This document shows, in pieces, positions 12,426-24,135 of a DNA stretch of 64,000 nt. The stretch spans positions 272,852,109 to 272,916,108 of the forward strand of contig OX422222.1 of assembly GCA_949130495.1 (NCBI GenBank), in the 5' to 3' direction. Position 1 is the stretch's first letter. Every line of letters begins with the position of its first letter. A program made the translations under genes and the position numbers. The notes beneath the pieces are model-generated. The model worked only from the letters and a program-made list of their open reading frames with translations, ran no database searches and had not been told where the DNA came from. Origin of the DNA: Sambucus nigra (lineage: Eukaryota; Streptophyta; Magnoliopsida; Dipsacales; Adoxaceae).

Positions 12426-13120
12426 CTAATTTTGCCTGATCCTCCATGGCAAGCCATCCATAAACTTTACCTTCTTCCTCTCTTCATTGCTAACCTTGTC
12501 TGGTACAAAATTTACCAGACAGGTGAACTCCTCCTCATAATCAGCAACTGAGCGATCACCCTGGCATACCTCACCAAATATCTTCCTCGTCTCTGCCTCC
12601 ACTGCGGGAAAGAACTTACAGTTAAACTGCACCCAGAACTTCGTATTAGTCATCGATTATCTCTCCTCAGTAGTGGTCACCGACTCCCACCACTGAAGGG
12701 CTTCCCCTTCTAGCCTGAAGGTGGCCAACATTTGTCTTTGAACCTCACTACAATCTAACATGCGCAGGTGGCGCTGAATGTTCTTCTTCCATTGGCATGC
12801 CTCTACTGCATCCATGCCACCCTAAAACTTGAGTGATGGCCTTTCTGGAGGGTCTATGATTCTCTGCCAAGTGGGTGGCCTTTGCTGGGCCAGAATAACT
12901 GGTGCTACGGGCTGCTGAGCCTGATCCCGAGGGAAGTGGAATGCCATGGCCCTCATAGCTGTCTCTACTGCCTGAGCTACTATCACTGCCACCTGAGTAA
13001 TAGAAATCATCTCCAGTGGTGGTGGTGGTGGTGGTACCTGCTACTCCTGAGGATCCCCCCTAACCTCATCTCTAGTTGTGGCCCTCTCAGCTCACTCTCT
13101 CCTCGGCAGCATTTGAAAGT
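12426..13120 (-). pseudogene. Chromovirus Gag remnant
   Basis: The minus-strand pieces 12822-13010 and 12426-12653 give a retrotransposon Gag core: a PPTWQRI..F.G..D..EA..W-like segment, then QWWESV and F...FNCKFFP, CQGDRSVADYEEEFTCL and FMDGL...R. The order matches the Retrotrans_gag domain of chromoviruses. No zinc knuckle follows, because the sequence passes straight into RT. At least one stop lies between the two open pieces. Confidence 0.85.
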
Positions 13121-13291
13121 AAATCGAATTGTATGAGCATAAAGTTTGTACAAAATATAATAGCAGAAGTACGATAACTCAAAGCACTCAACGATATAAG
13201 CAACAACCCTAATAATAGGGCTCTATATCAAACAAATTATACGCTGAAAACATAGTAAGCCATACAGATTCTATGGACACTAGAACCTGGT

Positions 13292-13303
13292 GCTATGATA
13301 GCA
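13292..13303 (-). other. Degenerate iMet primer binding site
   Basis: On the minus strand, two bases (GA) after the 5' LTR, the sequence reads TGCTATCATAGC, two mismatches from the initiator-Met site TGGTATCAGAGC. The GA spacer and the following CCAGGTTCTAGTG are also present beside the PBS of element F at 41399, so the two elements share a lineage. Confidence 0.8.
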
Positions 13304-13305
13304 TC

Positions 13306-14194
13306 TGTGACACCCCATTTAATTAAATATCGGGTGATCATGCCTTTATCGAATTAAAATAAGTTTCTCATATGGTTTATTCTTAGCATCACTATCAAAA
13401 ACCAAGTTAAATACTAACCACCTAATTTAATTAAACTGTTGCCAAATTTTACCTTTAAAATAAATTGGATAAAAGAGCAGTTTGAAAAATAAAATAACAT
13501 TCACAAGATACTAGAATCCAAACCATGACTAAAATGTAAAAGCAATAAAGTCAAGCCAAATAAATCATCGGCTATAACTACAACCAAGCAACAATCCACA
13601 ATCCTAAATGAAAGAGTCCGCTACTCAATAATCCTGTCAGCATCCACAATGCTATAGCTCCAAATCCCTAGAATGGAATCAAGTATGGCTCCCTTGTGGA
13701 TGGACACCTAAAAGGTTTTTGAAAAGATTTATCTATCAAGAGTTAGTGCTCAAAATATTTTTAAAACATATAATAAGTAATTTATCACAATATAAAATCG
13801 GTTATTGATTACACATGTTAGGTTCAAACACACTCCCTTAAGTTTCCTCACCTCACATCTAATGTGCACACGTAACATGCCACACTTAGCCCACCTAACA
13901 ACCACTCCCTAGATATTTTTACTAAAGTATATAACCGATCTTATCAATAGCATCCTATCCTATACTACCCATCCAGAATGATTCATTATTCACATATCTC
14001 GTAATGTCCTCCACTACTTATGTAACATTCACATACGTTACATTTAAGCATCATAATTCAATCTCACCACTTAATTTATAAATTAATTCAAAATTTATCA
14101 TTCAACTTCCAATATTAAGTTTCACCACTTACTTTACTGTAGATCATGACTAATCTATTTAATCTGGTAATTAAGATTATCTTTACTTAATTTA

Positions 14195-14236
<42 letters not shown>

Positions 14237-16223
14237 TCTACAAGTCTACTTTCGCATATAAGTAGAATATCATGAAGAATGTATATTTCGCACATAATAT
14301 ATACTACAAGGATTATTGGTTCGGATAATCATCGACCCTAATCATCCTATCATTTACATTGTTCCGCATATCCCTCGACCCCAAAGTAAATATTAAGCAT
14401 GTGTATATTGCTTCGGATACTTATCGACCCCTATATCATCCATCTTCGATTTGGTCCAGAAAATCATCGACCCAAAATCGAGCTTTCATGCATTGGTCCG
14501 AATAATCATCGACACCAATAGAAAATTTAGCATACTTTAGGTATGCACAAGGCCTAAGTATCGGTAGAATAGGCATTCACACAACCACATTATTTATACT
14601 AGTACGTAATATTTTGTCTCTCTAATATTCACCGTAGTTTAACATTTGTTTACAAATTTAATTCACTTTCGTAATTATTTGAGTGTTCACACAATAGTAA
14701 GGTTCTACTTACCCCTTGTTAAATAATAATTCAGTAGTTACCATCTTTACTCTACTGATGCACATAGTTTGTTTAGATTGCTGTAATTCTTTACCCCTCT
14801 CTCATATTAATTATGAATTACTTTAACTAATCCCTTTAACATCTTAATTCTCTCTCTAAGACGAAGTCATACTCCCATCGTAGGCCTACTATAAAATAAT
14901 AAGTCTCCCAATATTATTTTCACAAGGGCTTAAGGATTTTCCACCACATCCATTTTGGAATACAAGAGAAAATGAAAATTTTAAAAATCTAGAGCACCAA
15001 ACCGATCCGGCTTCCGAGGACCGAAGCAGTTTGCTATTTAGTTAAGGTCGAACCGCACCCTCCGAGGTCGGACTGGTCCATTTTTCTACAACTTCGTTAT
15101 CTCTGTTTCGCAGTAGCGTTTTACACCATTTATGATTCACCCAAAAATCATAATTATTCACTAAATTCACAATCGATTGTTCCTAACTATTTCAAACTGA
15201 GTTGAGATGATTTCTTACATTTCAAACACATTAAAACTTCACCAAAATCAATCAAGAATGAATCAAACCCCAAAAACTCATTTATAAATCTAGTTTTGTG
15301 TTCATCCATTTCATTCAATCAAAAACCCATATTTAAATTCGTAGTAACAATCAAAACTCTTATGATTTAACATTATTTACTGATATAAACCCTAACTACA
15401 TGAAATTTCACCCAAACATTAAATAAATGGGTTGTTTTCTTCAAAGGTTTTTAGATAAAATCAATATATTCCTAAAATCCCTACTCATAGGTATTATAAC
15501 ATCAATTTGATTTGCGATAAACACTTGCCTTAGATTGATTGATCTAATTTCTTAGTTATTTGTTTATGATTTATTTATTCTCCTCCAATCTCCATTTTCC
15601 AATTGCCTTGAGGTGCAAGAAACCCTTTACCACCTTCACAATTCCCCCCTTAGGCTTTGGGATAATGGTTCTCTCTTTTCTCTAATGGCCTCCCTAATAT
15701 TTTATGTTATGAACCCTAACCCCAATTTCTATTTATCAGATATATGGTTCTAAATTTCGTTGGTCCCTTGACTTCTTTTTAAAAAAATGACAGAAATGCC
15801 CTTAATAGGTGTTAGTTTGGTCCAAAATTGACCCGAGACCCAAACTATACTTTCAGGTATACTATTTCGATCCATTATTAGTCATTTGTGACCTCTAAAT
15901 TCCCATTAAAGTCACTTAAAAAATATTTCTCATTTATCACCTCAAAATAGTCTGCATACGAATCCCGGTGATATAAACTAGAATACGCACATATCACTCA
16001 TTATGCAGTATAACAATAGTAATCATTTATTATTTACTATTCATACTTAGTAAATTTCGTCAAAATATTAATCAGTATCTATCTCTCGATTAATATTTTA
16101 CAATCACATTTATTAAATAAATCACATTAAATTACTTCACTCGCATAATTTAAATAAATGTATTTTCGTAATTGATTTTCGAATTAATTAAATTAGAAAT
16201 ACGCAGAAATACCAGGTATTACA
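13306..16223 (-). repeat. 5' LTR of the chromovirus
   Basis: This is the homologue of 6831-9784, with an expanded TA-repeat at about 14200-14233. On the minus strand it would drive the element; no confident TATA box was chosen. Confidence 0.9.
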
Positions 16224-17455
16224 TCGGTCTCCTTGATATGTGTCAATGGTTCAGTCACCGCCCATTATGTGTAGTAATCAGTGGAAGTGATCAGGAAATT
16301 TTAATTTATAGGATCCATATATAGGGGTCCTACACTCTCCATGCCCTATTAAGAGAAGGATCATGAGATAGTTGAGGTCATCTGTTGGTTGCTTGATGAT
16401 AAGTGAGAAATTGTGGCACTTCAGAATGAACTAGATCACATCATTTTGTATAAAAGGACACCAATAACCCTGTAAAATCTATATATAGGACAATGAACTT
16501 CCTCATGAGCACCACATCTATCATCTTGCATTTCAATAAGGATTTCATCTACTTGATCTAGGTGAAATCACTTAAGCATGGGTCTTTCGAATGATCACTG
16601 GTAAAAAAATTCCTTAAATTTAAGGTAAAACCTAGCGTGTACTAGTTTTTTAGTATGCGGGCATCTTTTTTGTCTTATAGGAGGTATTCATTATTTAGAT
16701 TGGTAATGATGGGTTCCATTCAGGATGGCTTCGAATCGATCTTCATGCTGTCTTGCTCTAATTCTAGTTTATCGATACTTGATCGACCAATATTTTTTAT
16801 CTCTGCTATACTTTTGATATTCTTATCAATTGCTAAAGCAAATGTGGTTAGGGCGTTAGCATGACTATTGCAGTTCCTTGACAACTATTCGATTGAGGAA
16901 AATTTAAAAGTCTGTAGGATTTTTTTTCTCTGTCCCGGTAGGTGAGCATTTAAGGATATCTAGACTCATATTCCTTCATAAACGGTTAGGTGTCAGATGA
17001 GGGTCATAATGAATGGTGAATATTATTCTCCCATGGAAATATCCTTTTTAAGGCAGATTATCGTGGCCTCATATTCCATCTCATTTTTTAAATCCTTAAA
17101 CCCAAGTTGAACTTCTTATTCAATGAGGCATCCTCACGGGGTGATGAAAATAATTCCAATGCTAGTGCCTCGTTCAGTAGATGTTTCATTAGTGAATTAA
17201 CTCAACTTGGGTATTAGATTATCTTTCTCTGGAATAAACATGTCTAGACGATGACTCGACATAATAGCTTCTTCCTCTGGGCTTATGGAGTACCCGGTAA
17301 TGAAGTTGACTAATAATTTACCCTTTATGTCAGTTCGAGGATCTAAACAATATTAAGATTAACCAATTCTAATAACCACTTAGTCATTCTATTAGACAAA
17401 TTAACTTTATTTAAAACTTCTTTGAGAGGAAAATAGATCATAACGACTATATTTT
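16224..17455 (-). pseudogene. Tat element A: RNase H and integrase N-terminal half
   Basis: On the minus strand, from high to low coordinates: NIVVMIYFPLKEVLNK with RMTKWLLEL, then STERGTSIGIIFITP, EVQLGFKDLKNEMEYEA (RNase H), HANALTTFA, and an integrase start that includes a degraded VGPLYMDP segment and WAVTEPLTHIKET. The order matches the RT/RNase H-integrase stretch of Tat-type Pol. Many stops are present. The right edge abuts the CACTA insertion and the left edge abuts the chromovirus; the Pol reading resumes beyond both. Confidence 0.85.
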
Positions 17456-17458
17456 CAT

Positions 17459-17930
17459 GTTGCAAATAACCTTTTGCAACAATTTTTTCCTTCCCACGTT
17501 CCTGACACTAGCCATCATGCTATAGATATCTTGTAAGGAAATTTTTTCATCGTTGCTAAAAATATGTTATAATGAAATTTTTTTTGGGGGAAAAAAACTT
17601 TTTTGTTGCAAAAAAGTTCTCATATTTCGACTAAAAATCTTTTACAATTAATATTTTATTGCAAAAGATACAATAAATCCTTGCAAAAAAAGTACTTTTG
17701 TCTTCAATTAATAATCACCTTTATAACGATAGGTTTCAGCAACATTTATTTCATTGCATAAGATAATGTGCGATGTATAAGATTCCGTGCTAAAAGTTAT
17801 GATTTTTGGCTGAAATATTTTTGCAACTTATTTTTTTGTTGCAAAAGAATACTACTTTGGTTACACAAAAAGACCCATTCATAATAATAGTGTAACTGCA
17901 ATAAATATTTCCTTGCAAATTATATTAGAT
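17459..17930 (+). repeat. CACTA left subterminal repeats
   Basis: TTGCAAAA, TTGCAAC and CGTTGCTAAAA-like motifs recur in both orientations across this AT-rich stretch. Such motifs bind TNP1-type proteins in En/Spm elements. Similar motifs cluster at 51030-51313. Confidence 0.65.
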
Positions 17931-18119
17931 AACAAAATAAATAAAAGAAAATTAAGTAAATACACATAATTTAAAGATGTTATATTATGTCCAAAACATA
18001 AATGAGCTACTATTCATGTCACAATGAAGCTCAAGAGTAAATAATACTTCATAACTAAGACATGAATTTAAACTAGTTTTCTCATCAAAAACAAAATGAT
18101 AAAGTCCACACTTATTGTC

Positions 18120-18430
18120 ATGAAAGCTGATTCAAAGGGACAAAAGATCCTTCAGGGACATATTCCTTAGGCACAGCGTCTTTCTCGGAAAGCATGGCAG
18201 TCTTCATTGCAGCCATCTCCGATACAGGATTTTGGACTAGAATTTTCAAATCTACGGTTTATGTTTATAAGTTTTTGTTCTCCAATTCAAAATTATGCAT
18301 GTGTAGTGATTTCAAAGGTCGAGTATCAATACCCTTCACATATCCCGACCTTTTTCCAAGGACAATCCTATAGATTGATGCTTCATTAGAATTCTCCGAG
18401 CATTTTGCAATTCAATGACCTCTTTCTACA
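18120..18430 (-). pseudogene. CACTA TNP1/Ptta (Transposase_24-like) remnant
   Basis: The minus strand reads IELQNARRILMKHQSIG then, after one frame change, EKRSGYVKGIDTRPLKS. A G-R/K-R-S-G-Y-V/I-K/R-G-hydrophobic-x-x-x-P pattern is typical of the plant Ptta/En-Spm accessory transposase. Downstream on the minus strand are AAMKTAMLSEKD and a tail without further similarity. Stops and at least one frameshift break it. It supports the CACTA call. No catalytic transposase was seen nearby. Confidence 0.55.
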
Positions 18431-20704
18431 AAGAAAAATAAAAGAATATGTTACACTATCACTTTGACTATGTTTTACACTATTTAAAAAAATTGAGAGA
18501 GTTTCCTTTGTTTATTTATAAAATCCAACCTGTTGTGACACAGAAATTACGAATCCAAGAACTGTAGCTACAAGTAAATAATCAATGCATCCTTTCCAGT
18601 GATTTCACTTTATTTTTCAAAAAAAATGGGCAGAGTTTCCTTAATTTATTGGTGAAATCTAACCTGTTGTGACATAAATCTGTAATCCCACAAAACTCCG
18701 TTCAATCGATTTCAACACAAATCAATCTAACCCGAACGGTTTGGGAGTAATGGTTTATGTTTAAGTATGTAAAATATTCTTCTTTTATATACTTACAAAG
18801 CCAAACTCCGATTCTTCACTAACCCACTAGTTTTTCTTCGTCCAATGAGTATCATAAAATATTTTAATCTTCCCTTTTAGCTTCTCATATATTTTACCTA
18901 CCTATTAACATACGAAAATAAAAACACATAAGTACATGTATCCACAAAAATTAAAATATAATATGTCCAATGTGTGTCGTAAAATATTTTAATTTGGCCC
19001 TTCGGCCCACCTTAATGTTTATTACCATCATACTCATGCTTAAGGCTAAGTTTAGGAAATATAGCAACTAATATCATCATTTTGGGCAATTGATTATATA
19101 TATTTTAGGATATACTTTGTATTAATATAAATTCCATTCACATATTTATGTGAAAGTACAAACGACCTTATTTAGAAAATACAGATGCCAGCATTAGTAG
19201 TAAAGGTTGCCCCTGAATCAATTAAAAGAATGGTTTACTTTCATCCATGAAATATATTTTTCTAAATAAAAGGTGTACATATTACTTATGATTTATAGAA
19301 ACCAAGTTCATTGGAAGAGATGTAAATGTCACTTTGTTTTTGGATCCCATATATTTTCTCTTATCAATATCCTGCTCCCATTTATATTCCTTATCTTTAC
19401 TTGAATAGTTATATGTTTCACAGTATTCTTTCGCACTTCACCCTACTATTATACAACACAATTGGTAGTTAAAAATGATACTCCATAACATTAAATAAAA
19501 TATGATACCTTATCAGGATAGAATAGACGATAAATAAAATAAATACTAGCGAAGACATTTCATAAACGAAAAAACATTAAAGTTAACATGACACACAATA
19601 TGACAAGCATGTTTTCCTAATGGTTAGACATTGTGCCATAAGAGGCATTGATCGAATCACCCTTTCGACTATGTGGATGTTGCTCCCATCCTATAATTCT
19701 TGATATGTAGATTTTTGGACAATTAGCCCTACTATCAGTTTGGAGAGATTATGTATTAAATTTTGCTTATAGTTTTACTAACTAACTCCAACTCCAAATC
19801 ACTTCCACCACCAATCCAAATTACAAATTATCAAACCAAACAAAAATCAAACTATTGTAAATCGCAAACCAAACCAAATCAAAATGTTACAATTCACATA
19901 ATGTAAGTGACAAAGAGAGAAGTTCCTCTTGTAATAAACTTAAAGCGAGTGATGTCTACTTGATTTTTGGCTTTACAAAAAAGTCCCTTGGTGAAAAGGA
20001 ATTTCTGGGGCCTTAATGTTGATTTCTCAAATCAAGGATAACTTACATCTAATTTGCAGAACCAATAACTAAAGTATTATATTTTACACCTTTTAAGTGA
20101 TATTTATTAGTAAAAAAACTTAGTTGTTGGCATGTTGGGAACTAATTGTGACAGACCAATAATTTAAGCATAGTTGTAAAATGTCAATATATATCAATTA
20201 TTATGTTTTCAACATGATAGGCTTGAGGAAGGTGAAAACTGTCAAACTTTTAGATTCTCTTCATGAAAAGATTCAAGTAGAAAAGCAATACACGTTTCAT
20301 AATAATTTCCCCAGACAATTTTGTAAAGACCAATACAAGAAATAATGAAATCAAAATCATAATATTGAATAGTGAAACTTGAGCATTGTTTAGGTTAGCA
20401 CAAGATATTTTCACCGAGGTGAGAGATAAAATAAAGAAAAGTATTTTTTATTATTCCATGTTAAAACTTTTGTTTGTAATTGTAAATAATTGCACATGCT
20501 ATATTATGTGATTTTGGAAAGAAAAAAAAACAGTGAACAAAACTTAACACTAAATTATTGAAATTAATTTTCACCATTTTTCTTTAAGTGAACTAAATAG
20601 TGTCATAAAGTGACTAGAGCCACCTAAAATCTTCTTATAGGCACTACTCTACAACATCACGAAAAATTCATAAAACTATTCTTTTGTCTTTAGTTGTATT
20701 ATCA
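18431..20704. other. CACTA interior without recognised gene
   Basis: This is AT-rich DNA. Possible exon scraps on the minus strand near 18820-18900 (GKIYEKLKGKIKIFYDTHW) may belong to the TNP1-like gene, but I could not confirm them. No other similarity, RNA gene or repeat was recognised. Confidence 0.4.
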
Positions 20705-20859
20705 TTAGCTTATAAAACAAAGGATCGGGTACGACATAAGAATACCAAGTATATGTAAGATTTGGAAGAAGATAATAGCAGCTTCCCAAGTTTCATAATC
20801 AATTTTTAGTGAAAGTAGAATTAGAAATTTAAGGTTTAACCCTGTTTTCATATTGTGAA

Positions 20860-21049
20860 CTGTGTATATCACACACATTTGGGATTTCATGACAGTACCA
20901 ACTTTTTCATGTCCGTGAACATGCCTTTCAATTTTGTGGTAAACTGGTGCGCACATTTTATCTTGAGCTTCATAGTCAAACTCCTCTCGGCATCATCTGA
21001 GATAAATTTTCCCACTACCAGCCATTTTGCCAAATGTTGTTTATATTAT
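20860..21049 (-). pseudogene. CUL3: CULLIN-3 fragment, C-terminal side of the captured piece
   Basis: The minus strand reads YKQHLAKW then SDDAERSLTMKLKIKCAHQF and KLKGMFTDMKK. This matches the plant CUL3 stretch that in full-length proteins (about 730 residues) lies near residues 375-425. After the D-M-K segment the match stops, so the captured piece ends here or meets an intron. The conserved arginine in H-L-A-K-R is W. It is the direct continuation of 49297-50410, separated by the 28.2-kb element D; the ATTAT TSD lies inside the cullin reading. Not expressed as a functional scaffold: no RING-binding C-terminus or neddylation site is present. Confidence 0.88.
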
Positions 21050-21636
21050 TGTAAGAGGGAAGTCAAATCTTGGAAAATACCAAATTTTTGTACGTGTTTG
21101 ACTTGAGCAACTTTGGTTGCGCCTACATATCCGTTATGCTCGGAATCAAACTCAGCATAGTTTGTGGGTTCGTACTATTCGCCAAAAAACTCATTGTGGT
21201 GGTTTTTCGGAGAGGTGGGAGGTGGTGAAACTACTCTCAAAACAACTCTTAAAACTCTTCCCCAAAACACTTTTCTAAAAACTCTCTAAAAACTCATAAG
21301 ACAAGAAAAATCTTTTCTCCCAAGAAGTTCTTTCTCAAATATATGGGGATAAGGCATATTTATAGGTAAAACCAACACAAGTGGGTCGCCACATGTCAAA
21401 TAACCCGTGGTGACATATGTCCTATTTTAAGTGGCATGTGTCCAATAACATATGTCAAACTCTTTAGCACTAGAATATTGTTTAGTTAATGCGTAAATAA
21501 AGCACAAATACGCGTGATATGTCCGACGTGCATAATAATACTCCAATCGCATAAACACATGGACTTTTATCAATTTTAATCATCTCTAATTTCATTTAAT
21601 AATTAAATGAGAGGCTTATTATTAAGCCCCTCCTAA
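21050..21636 (-). repeat. 3' LTR of element D
   Basis: This is an uninterrupted LTR copy (about 587 bp). It aligns to 33707-33995 followed by 49000-49291, and so shows exactly where E inserted. TATAAATA on the minus strand lies at 21357-21364. Its inner end has decayed from TGCAGGAG to a TTAGGAG-like sequence. Confidence 0.85.
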
Positions 21637-22239
21637 ATTTTTCCCCTCGTACATATAGTTGATATATCGATGCAAGTGTAAAATATATCGACTGTATGTA
21701 CGAAACACCTTTAGTCGGTTTTGATATGTTTGATCAACCTGTGAATCGTGGGTAATAATCCCGTACCTCATTTCATCTTGATGATGTACTTTTACCTCAT
21801 ATCTCACATTTTGTGATAAACTGCAATCTCATATTTCATATCTCAGATACATGATATACATCAATCTCATATCTCATATCTTAAATCTCAATTCTTTTTA
21901 GGCTTTTATCTCATAGGTTATTTCGAAGGACCTCATTTTATCATTCTTTTCATATGAATGATATACTATGAGTGTTTCCCCCATTCCTATTTAAATGAAC
22001 ATGCATCCACGATTTTATTATGGTTGTTCATAACTCTGCTTTTGGTAAAAAATATTATCATGGACACATAATAACTACTTCATCGTTCTGTTTCATCATT
22101 ATCAACTAAGCTTGGTGGAAGTATTATTATGGTTTCATCGTTCTCTTTCAATATTTTATTTCATGCACACGTTTTTACTCGTTTTAATCACAACGATATT
22201 TCTTACGCATGTACATATTATTGACTCGCCCAAATTGCC

Positions 22240-23270
22240 ACTTTTTAAGTTTTTTTCGCAAACTCGCACCTACGATGTGACTTAATAATGAAGACATACT
22301 TGTTAAGTTTTTTCGCAAATTCCACCATTAGAGGTGACTTAGCAATGAAAATACGATTTGTTAAGATTTTTCTTCCACCGTTAGAGGTGACTTAACAATC
22401 AAAATACACGTGTTAAGATTTTTCGTAAACTCCACATATAACGGTGACTTAACAATGAAACCATTTGTTAAGGTTTTGCGTAAACTCCACCTATATGGGT
22501 GACTTAACAATGAAAACACTTGTTTAAGATTTTTCGTAAACACCACCTATCTCGGTGACTTAACAATGAAAACACTTGTGAAGATTTTTCGTAAACCCCA
22601 CCTATAACGGTGACTTAACAATGAAAACACTAGTTAAGATTTTTTGTAAACTCCCTATATCGGTGACTTAACAATGAAAACACTTCTTAAGATTTTTCGT
22701 AAACTCCACCTATAACGGTGACTTAGCAATGAAAACCACTTTTTAAGATTTTTCGTAAACTCCACTTATAACGGTGGCTTAACAATGAAAACCACTTGTT
22801 AAGATTTTTCGTAAACTCCACTTACAACGGTGACTTAACAATGAAAACACATGATAAGATTTTTCTTAAACTCCACCTATATCGGTGACTTAACAATGAA
22901 AACACTTGTTAAGATTTTTCGTAAACTCTACCTATAATGGTGACTTAACAATGAAAACACTTGTTAAGATTTTTCGTAAACTCCACCTATAACGGTGACT
23001 TAGCAATGAAAACTAGTTGTTAAGATTTTTCGTAAACTCCACCTATAACGGTGACTTAACAAAGAAAATCATTTGTTTAAGATTTTTCATAAACTCCACC
23101 TTTAACGGTGACTTAACAATGAAAACACTTGTTAAGATTTTTCGTAGACTCCAACTATAACGGTGACTAAACAATGAAAATACTTATTAAGATTTTTCGC
23201 AAACTCCACCTATAACGGTGACTTAACAATGAAAACACTTGTTAAGATTTTTCATAAACTCATTCTTCTG
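22240..23270. repeat. Tandem array, 55-bp unit, about 18 copies
   Basis: The unit runs GTTAAGATTTTTCGTAAACT, then CCACCTATAACGGTGACTTA, then ACAATGAAAACACTT (55 bp). The landmark GGTGACTTAACAATG recurs about every 55 bp from 22277 to 23217. Copies are most alike in the middle and right part and decay to the left. It lies just inside the 3' LTR of D, the hypervariable 3' UTR position known to seed satellites in Tat/Ogre elements. The ORF on the minus strand (22361-22546) is only a translation of the repeat. Confidence 0.95.
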
Positions 23271-23524
23271 TATCACTTTTTCAGGACGGGAGACCATACC
23301 TGCCGAATGACAAACTGAGCATGGTCCTTTCTTCTGTTTCCATCAGTGACCAACTTCTTCGGATGAGTCAAGTCGTAACAATCGTTGTTCAACTACCGAC
23401 CAATTTGATAAAGTTTTTTGGAATATAATACGCCTATGTAGAAGACTTATCTTAATACTCACAAAGTTCTCGTAATATGATGTCATATCTGAAGGATGAC
23501 TACGACTTTGTCAATTTCTGAGTG

Positions 23525-24135
23525 ACAACTAATTAGGGATGGCAATTTAACCCGAACCGTAGGAGTCCCGCCCCGCCCCGCCCCTAATGGGGTGGGTTTT
23601 AAAACCCGATTAATGAATTAGGAGCGGGTATGGGTTTAAGAAAAAAACCCGTTTATTAAATGGGGCGGGTTAAGAGTTAGCTGAAATAAAACCGCCCCGC
23701 CCCGCCCCGCCCCGTTTAACTTATGCTTATATAAATATCCTTTATATGTATGTTGATTATAATTAAATTATATATATATATATATACACACACACACTCA
23801 CACACTAAAAAAAATCTTTATATGTATGTTAATTTTGTAAAAGATTTAAGTGAAAATATGAATTGACAATTGGGGGATTGTCTCACTTATTGGAATACGA
23901 GCCATTGTATACCTCTAAGACTATAATGTAATATTTTTAATTTTACTATTTTTAAAATTAACACAACCCGTAGGAGCCCCGACCCGCCCCGTTTATTAAA
24001 TGGGGCGGGTTAGGAGTTAATTTTCAAAAATCCTAACCCGCCCTGCCCCGCCCCGCCCCGTTTATTAAATGGGGCGGGTTAGGATTTTTGAAAACCCGCC
24101 CCAAACCCGCCCCGTTGCCATCCCTACAACTAATT
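23525..24135. mobile_element. Mutator-like MITE (23535-24125) with 10-bp TSD
   Basis: The 591-bp element starts AGGGATGGCAA and ends TTGCCATCCCT. The perfect 10-bp repeat ACAACTAATT flanks it (23525-23534 and 24126-24135). TSD length points to a Mutator-type rather than hAT transposase. Inside, runs of CCCCGCC and GGGGCGGGTT, separated by TTTATTAAAT, repeat several times near both ends and form extended inverted repeats. The centre is AT-rich with TA and CA microsatellites. No ORF. Confidence 0.85.

Larger units (their letters stand above)
6826..16228 (-). mobile_element. Chromovirus-type Ty3/gypsy retrotransposon (6831-16223)
   Basis: Two long direct repeats, 6831-9784 (2,954 bp) and 13306-16223 (2,918 bp), begin TGTGACACC and end ATTACA. 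Flanks are TTGGT (6826-6830) and TCGGT (16224-16228), a 4/5 TSD. On the minus strand the primer site lies beside the right LTR and the polypurine tract beside the left one. The interior (9785-13305) carries degraded gag, RT, integrase and chromodomain. The opening 145 bp of the two LTRs differ at roughly one site in eight, so the insertion is old. It lies inside the integrase gene of element A. Confidence 0.92.

Noticed and set aside
16596..16620. CACTGGTAAAAAAATTCC as the left CACTA terminus
   Set aside because: Element A's RNase H reading continues to about 17455, so the transposon must start there.
22240..23270. CRISPR-like array
   Set aside because: The repeats are contiguous 55-bp units without unique spacers, in plant nuclear DNA.
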